Assembly (NCBI GenBank): GCA_025352985.1
Contig: JANXRL010000029.1
Span: 1 to 35,920, forward strand
Reading direction: 5' to 3'
Origin: Verrucomicrobiota bacterium
Lineage (GTDB): Bacteria; Verrucomicrobiota; Verrucomicrobiia; Opitutales; Opitutaceae
DNA length: 35,920 bases
The notes under the pieces were generated by a model. The model saw only the letters and a list, made by a program, of their open reading frames with translations, was not told the DNA's origin and ran no database searches. Shown here one piece after another: positions 32,043-35,920 of this stretch (its first letter is position 1; each line of letters begins with the position of its first letter). Position numbers and translations under genes: made by a program.

Positions 32043-34508
32043 TTACTTGCGGATCTGGTAGCCGGTGGCTTTTACCAGTTCATCCTGAATCTTGGTGAAA
32101 ACCACGTTGACCTCGTCGTCGGTCAGCGTGCGGTCGGCGGCGCGGAAGACCAGGCTGTAGGCCAGGCTCTTGGTTCCTTCGGGCAGGCCTTTGCCTTGGT
32201 AAACGTCGAACACGTTCACGGCTTCGAGTGCGAAGGTGTTGCCCGCGGCGGCGCGGGCGACTTTGGCGAGGGCTTTCTGGACTTCGGAGGATGACGTCGC
32301 CTCGGGCACGATGAGCGCGAGATCGCGGAGCGCGGCGGGTTGCAGGCCGAAGGGCTTATAGCTGCGGCGGTCGGCGTCGGCGGTGACTTTCTCCGAGACG
32401 ATGGCAAAGAAGCCGGCGTAAACTTTGCCCGTGATGCCGAGGGCCTTAAGATGCGCAAGGCTCACGAGGCCGAAGGTGGACGTCCATCCGTGCTGGATGT
32501 TTCCGGCGGTGGCTGCGTGGCCTTCCTGCCAGCCGAGCGCGGGCGCGGCGACGAGCGACGTGGGCTGGCGCTCCAGCTCGATGCCGACGAAGGACGCGAT
32601 GGTCGCGGTGTGGCGCTTGGCGGTGTAGAAGTCGGCGGCTTCGCGCGTGCGCCAGCTACGTTCGCCGGTGTCTTCGGCGATGATGAAGGCAGCGGCGACG
32701 CACTCGGAAAGTGATCCGTTGCGCTCAATGAAGACGCGGCCGGTCTCGAAGAAGTGCGAGGCGGCTACCCCGCGGGATTGGTTGAGCTTCAGCGACTCGA
32801 GCAGACCCGAGACGAGATTGTTGCGCAGGTGCGACTGGTCTTCGACGAACGGATTCGACAGCGCGAGGTCGGCGATGGCGGCGGGCGTGGCCCACGCGGC
32901 GAGTTCCTTGGCAGGGCGCAGGGTGTAGTTGACGCACTCGTTAAAACCCTGGCCGACGAGGGAGGAGGTCACGGCACGGTTGAAGAGCACGATGGGGTCG
33001 TCGTTGCCGACGAGTCCGGGCGCGCTGACGACCGACGAGGGAATTTTCTCGGCACCGTAGAGGCGCACGACTTCCTCGACGAGGTCGATAGGGCGGTCGA
33101 GGTCGTCGCGCCAGCTGGGGATGGAGAACGTCCAGGCGGGGCCGCGGTTTTCGGTGGGCTCTTCGCGGACGACGGCGAGTTCGAGGGATTCGAGCGCGGC
33201 GCGTTGTTCGGCGGCGGGGATTTCGAAGCCGAGCTTTTCGTTGATATAGGCGGGCGTGACGGTGATCTCGCGCTGCCAAGGAATGTCGGCTCCGACGCGG
33301 TGGATCGGACCGGCGACGGTGCCGCCGGCGTGCGCGAGGATGAGGTCTATGAAGCGGTGGGCGGCTTCGTCGAGCGAGTGAACATCGACGCCGCGCTCGT
33401 AGCGGTAGGACGAATCGGAGGAGAGCACGAGGCGCTTGGCGGTGGCGCGCACGGACTGGCGTTTGAAGTAGGCGACTTCGAGGACGAGGTCGGTGGTGTC
33501 GGCGGAGACACCGGAGTTTTCCGCGCCCATGATGCCCGCGATGACAACAGACTTCTCGGCGTCAGCGATCACGAGCATACCGGCGGTGAGCGTGCGTTCC
33601 TTCTTGTCGAGCGTGGTGATCTTTTCGCCCTCGGTGGCGTGGCGGACAATGATCTCGGCACCGGCGATTTTTTTGGCGTCGAAGGCGTGCACGGGCTGAC
33701 CGTATTCTAGCATCAAGTAGTTGCCGATATCGACGACGTTGTTGATCGGACGCAGACCGACGGCGGCGAGGCGCGCCTGCATCCAGTCGGGCGACGGGCC
33801 GACTTTGACGCCGGTGACGACGGTCGCGGTGTAGAGCGGGCAATCGGTCGCGGCTTCGACACGGACGGACTTGAGCAAGTCGATGCGCGGGTCAGCGGTG
33901 ATGGCGGCGGGCGTGAAACTGACCGTCGGATACGTGAGTTCTTTTTTGAACCACGCGGCGAGTTCGCGAGCGACGCCGAGATGGGACAGCGCATCGGGGC
34001 GGTTGGGTGTGATCTCGATGTCGAACACGGTGTCGCCGGCGGGGAGAATGTCGTTGATGGGCGTGCCGACGGCGGGTTCACCGGAGAGGAGGAGCAGGCC
34101 TTGGGAGTCTTCGGCGAGGGTGAGTTCCTTGGCGGAGCACAGCATGCCGGACGAGGGTTGTCCGCGGACCTTGGCTTCTTTGATGACGAAGTCGCCGGGG
34201 AGGACGGCGCCGGGGAGTGCGACGGGGACGCGGTTGCCGATGTCGCAGTTGGGCGCGCCGCAGACGATGGTGCGGATGCCGCCGTTGGCCGAGCCGACGT
34301 CCACGGTGCAGACGGAGAGCTTGTCGGCGTTGGGGTGTTTGTCGCGCGTGAGGATGTGGCCGACGACGACGTGGTTGAAGGTCGGGGCACCGGTGCGGAT
34401 GACCTGCTCGACTTCGAAGCCGAGGAACGTGATCGCGCGCGAAATGTCATCGGCGGTGATGCCGGCGAGATCGACGTAGGACTGGAGCCAGGAGAGGGAA
34501 ACTTTCAT
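32043..34508 (-). CDS. pheT: Phenylalanyl-tRNA synthetase beta subunit
   Basis: The protein has 821 residues, full length. It has the N-terminal MKVSLSWLQSYVDLAGITAD segment, the EMAP-like tRNA-binding domain (FNHVVVGHILTRDKHPNADK), B3/B4 core motifs such as CVNYTLRPAKEL, the B5 region with PSWRDDLDRPIDLVEEVVRL, and the FDX-ACB anticodon domain at the C-terminus (SLAYSLVFRAADRTLTDDEV). It forms an alpha2-beta2 enzyme with PheS. The 150 bases before it (toward pheS) hold an unusual repeat instead of an obvious ribosome site. Confidence 0.97.
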   Translation of the reverse strand: MKVSLSWLQSYVDLAGITADDISRAITFLGFEVEQVIRTGAPTFNHVVVGHILTRDKHPNADKLSVCTVDVGSANGGIRTIVCGAPNCDIGNRVPVALPGAVLPGDFVIKEAKVRGQPSSGMLCSAKELTLAEDSQGLLLLSGEPAVGTPINDILPAGDTVFDIEITPNRPDALSHLGVARELAAWFKKELTYPTVSFTPAAITADPRIDLLKSVRVEAATDCPLYTATVVTGVKVGPSPDWMQARLAAVGLRPINNVVDIGNYLMLEYGQPVHAFDAKKIAGAEIIVRHATEGEKITTLDKKERTLTAGMLVIADAEKSVVIAGIMGAENSGVSADTTDLVLEVAYFKRQSVRATAKRLVLSSDSSYRYERGVDVHSLDEAAHRFIDLILAHAGGTVAGPIHRVGADIPWQREITVTPAYINEKLGFEIPAAEQRAALESLELAVVREEPTENRGPAWTFSIPSWRDDLDRPIDLVEEVVRLYGAEKIPSSVVSAPGLVGNDDPIVLFNRAVTSSLVGQGFNECVNYTLRPAKELAAWATPAAIADLALSNPFVEDQSHLRNNLVSGLLESLKLNQSRGVAASHFFETGRVFIERNGSLSECVAAAFIIAEDTGERSWRTREAADFYTAKRHTATIASFVGIELERQPTSLVAAPALGWQEGHAATAGNIQHGWTSTFGLVSLAHLKALGITGKVYAGFFAIVSEKVTADADRRSYKPFGLQPAALRDLALIVPEATSSSEVQKALAKVARAAAGNTFALEAVNVFDVYQGKGLPEGTKSLAYSLVFRAADRTLTDDEVNVVFTKIQDELVKATGYQIRK

Positions 34509-34541
34509 CGGAGGAAAATACGGGAAGAATTTTTAGTCACA

Positions 34542-34617
34542 GAGATCACAGAGCCCGGAAGAGTTCACAGAGCGAAGCCAGGGGCAGGTGATGCTTTGGT
34601 TTGAGCTCTGTGATCTC
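34542..34617. repeat. Inverted repeat between pheS and pheT
   Basis: GAGATCACAGAGC (34542-34554) is a perfect 13-bp inverted repeat of GCTCTGTGATCTC (34605-34617). CACAGAG occurs three times in one orientation (34538, 34548, 34566) and CTCTGTG twice in the other (34606, 34637), and similar strings are common in Verrucomicrobia intergenic DNA in my recollection. Confidence 0.7.
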
Positions 34618-34658
34618 AATTCCGGAACTATGTGTTCTCTGTGTCGAAGATCGGTTCC

Positions 34659-35702
34659 TTACGCGAATTGGCGGAGGAAGCGGGCGTCGTTGTGGTAGAA
34701 ATAACGGATGTCATCGATGCCGTAGAGGAGCATCGCGAGGCGTTCGAGGCCCATGCCGAAGGCGTAGCCGCTCCAGACTTCGGGGTCGTAGCCGACGTCT
34801 TTGAAGACGATCGGATCAACCATGCCGCAGCCGCCGATTTCGATCCACGGCTTGTTGACCTTGGGGAGATGCGTGGCGGAGAGATCCACCTCAAAGCTGG
34901 GCTCGGTGTAGCCGAAGTAGTGCGGGCGGAAACGAGTCTTGGTGTCTTTGCCGAGGAGCGAGGCGAAGATGTAATCAAGAAGCGCCTTCAGGTCGCGGAC
35001 GGTGACGTTTTTGTCCACGTAGAGACACTCGAGCTGATGGAAATTGGCGGAGTGCGTGGCGTCGGTCGTGTCACGGCGATAGACGCGGCCGGGCGAAACG
35101 ATGCGGATGGGCGGCTCGCCTTTGAGCATCGTGCGGATCTGCACGGACGAGGTGTGCGTGCGGAGGAGGTATTTCTCGGTCGGGTTCTTTTTGGAGACGT
35201 TGCAGAAACGGGCGGACTCGGGGAGATAGAAGGTGTCCTGCGCGTCACGGGCCGGGTGGTCGGCGGGCGTGTTGAGCGCGTCGAAGCAGTAATACTCGGT
35301 CTCGACCTCGGGGCCCTCGACGACGGAGAAACCGACTTTGCGGAGGATGCGGGTCATCTCCTCGCGAACGAGGGTGAGCGGGTGCTGCGTGCCGAGGGCG
35401 CGGTCGGGCGACGGCAGCGTGGGATCGACGGCGGGCCCAAGCTGGGCGGCAAGCGCGGCGGCCTCGATGCGGGCGAGCGCGGCGTCGAGATGGGCTTGGA
35501 GGGCGGTCTTGGCTTCGTTGACGAGTTTGCCGACGACGGGCTTCTGCTCCTTGGGCACGGAGCCCATCTGCTTCATGAGCGCGGTGAGTTCGCCGTTGGG
35601 TCCGACGAAGCGGGCCTTGGCTGCCTCGAAGTCGGGGCGCGTGACCACGGCGGGGAATTCGACGGCGGCTTTGGCGAGAAGGGAGGAGAGCTGGTCTTGC
35701 AT
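34659..35702 (-). CDS. pheS: Phenylalanyl-tRNA synthetase alpha subunit
   Basis: The protein has 347 residues. The N-terminal coiled-coil arm is followed by the class II catalytic core: motif 2-type FDALNTPADHPARDAQDTFY, the ATP/Phe pocket THTSSVQIRTM, GRVYRRDTTDATHSANFHQL, GYTEPSFEVDLSATHLPKVN, GCGMVDPIVF and motif 3 GMGLERLAMLLYGIDDIRYF. It activates phenylalanine and with PheT charges tRNA-Phe. Order rplT-pheS-pheT is widespread. The 150-base gap to pheT holds the inverted repeat noted separately. Confidence 0.97.
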   Translation of the reverse strand: MQDQLSSLLAKAAVEFPAVVTRPDFEAAKARFVGPNGELTALMKQMGSVPKEQKPVVGKLVNEAKTALQAHLDAALARIEAAALAAQLGPAVDPTLPSPDRALGTQHPLTLVREEMTRILRKVGFSVVEGPEVETEYYCFDALNTPADHPARDAQDTFYLPESARFCNVSKKNPTEKYLLRTHTSSVQIRTMLKGEPPIRIVSPGRVYRRDTTDATHSANFHQLECLYVDKNVTVRDLKALLDYIFASLLGKDTKTRFRPHYFGYTEPSFEVDLSATHLPKVNKPWIEIGGCGMVDPIVFKDVGYDPEVWSGYAFGMGLERLAMLLYGIDDIRYFYHNDARFLRQFA

Positions 35703-35762
35703 AGAAGAAGGTTAAATCAGACTGACCGGCGAGGTGGAGGGCGATTCCCGATTTACAAAAAC

Positions 35763-35797
35763 AAAAAAGGACGGCACCTCGTGAGAGGCCCGTCCTT
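35763..35797 (-). terminator. Rho-independent terminator upstream of pheS (after the L20 gene)
   Basis: On the minus strand AAGGACGG pairs with CCGTCCTT, with an inner CTC/GAG pair, and six T follow the stem at 35768-35763. It would end the rplT transcript before pheS, so pheS probably has its own promoter or relies on read-through. Confidence 0.85.
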
Positions 35798-35836
35798 GGG
35801 AGGAAAACACGCATTGCAACGCGTCTTTCCTTGGGA

Positions 35837-35861
35837 GCGAGCCAGGGAGGCTCGCGTTTTT
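35837..35861 (+). terminator. Hairpin GCGAGCC/GGCTCGC with T-run
   Basis: GCGAGCC (35837-35843) pairs with GGCTCGC (35849-35855), with five T at 35857-35861 on the plus strand. It lies 7 bases after the L20 stop as read on the minus strand, so it may instead stabilise that transcript's 3' end. Confidence 0.4.
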
Positions 35862-35867
35862 AAGAGC

Positions 35868-35920
35868 TTAAGCCTTCGCCTGAGCGGCGGTGGCGGCCTT
35901 GGTCTTCAACGCGTCTTTCA
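35868..35920 (-). CDS. rplT: Probable 50S ribosomal protein L20, C-terminal fragment
   Basis: Only the last 16 codons plus a TAA (35868-35870) are inside the window, reading KDALKTKAATAAQAKA. A lysine/alanine-rich end like this is common for L20 in this group, and rplT is the usual neighbour upstream of pheS. The main support is context, so the identity is inferred. Confidence 0.5.
   Translation of the reverse strand, partial: KDALKTKAATAAQAKA

Noticed and set aside
1-35920. CRISPR arrays, tRNA and rRNA genes
   Set aside because: No regularly spaced direct repeats and no tRNA or rRNA core sequences were seen by eye. A tRNAscan or Infernal run would be decisive.

Overview
The window looks like chromosome from a member of Verrucomicrobiota, probably the Opitutaceae. 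The evidence is high-GC coding DNA, few clear Shine-Dalgarno sites, a Minf_1886-family protein, a PEP-CTERM protein beside a LuxR-type regulator, GatCAB, and two-membrane features (TolC, a PpiD-like chaperone, LolA-like proteins). Most of it is housekeeping. This placement is inferred from gene content, not from a database match.

Layout. 1-4307: the 3' end of argS, a GYF_2-domain membrane protein, a YihY/BrkB-family membrane protein and a PpiD-like protein closed by a strong terminator. 4377-8091: an FmdB-type zinc ribbon, a TolC-family protein, miaA (minus strand) and a diacylglycerol-kinase-like lipid kinase. 8092-8836: an apparent promoter and a heavily base-paired leader or small RNA, then a small heat-shock protein. 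8873-10215: a decayed IS481-type element with long terminal inverted repeats, followed by about 500 bases without a convincing gene. 10762-12881 (minus): a YhcH/YjgK/YiaL protein, rlmJ and a DUF4197 protein, apparently one operon. 12972-16388: short genes in tail-to-tail pairs (DUF4412, LolA-like, two hypotheticals, a NUDIX hydrolase, a DUF192 lipoprotein). 16432-20197: an M24 peptidase, an Fpg/Nei glycosylase, a TlyA-type methyltransferase and NAD kinase, with REP-like palindromes between them. 20209-21075: a GH16 glucanase gene broken by two in-frame stop codons.

21126-23696 (minus) is a two-domain M16 protease. 23760-24990 is a clearly AT-richer island with a Minf_1886-family gene and a divergent Fur-like regulator lacking the usual metal ligands. 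24989-28222 (minus) is gatC-gatA-gatB. A DUF3127 gene with an SSB-like acidic tip and a textbook terminator follows, then a LuxR-type regulator divergent from a PEP-CTERM protein, and a PAP2-type membrane phosphatase. The window ends with pheT, pheS and the 3' end of what is probably rplT, all on the minus strand.

Functionally, translation dominates: argS, miaA, rlmJ, tlyA-like, gatCAB, pheST and probably rplT. Envelope functions form a second group. No CRISPR array, tRNA, rRNA, prophage or recognisable defence system was seen. The most unusual items are the structured RNA before hsp20, the doubly nonsense-mutated GH16 gene, the zinc-ligand-poor Fpg and Fur-like proteins, and a stray second copy of the DUF3127 3' end beside pheT.
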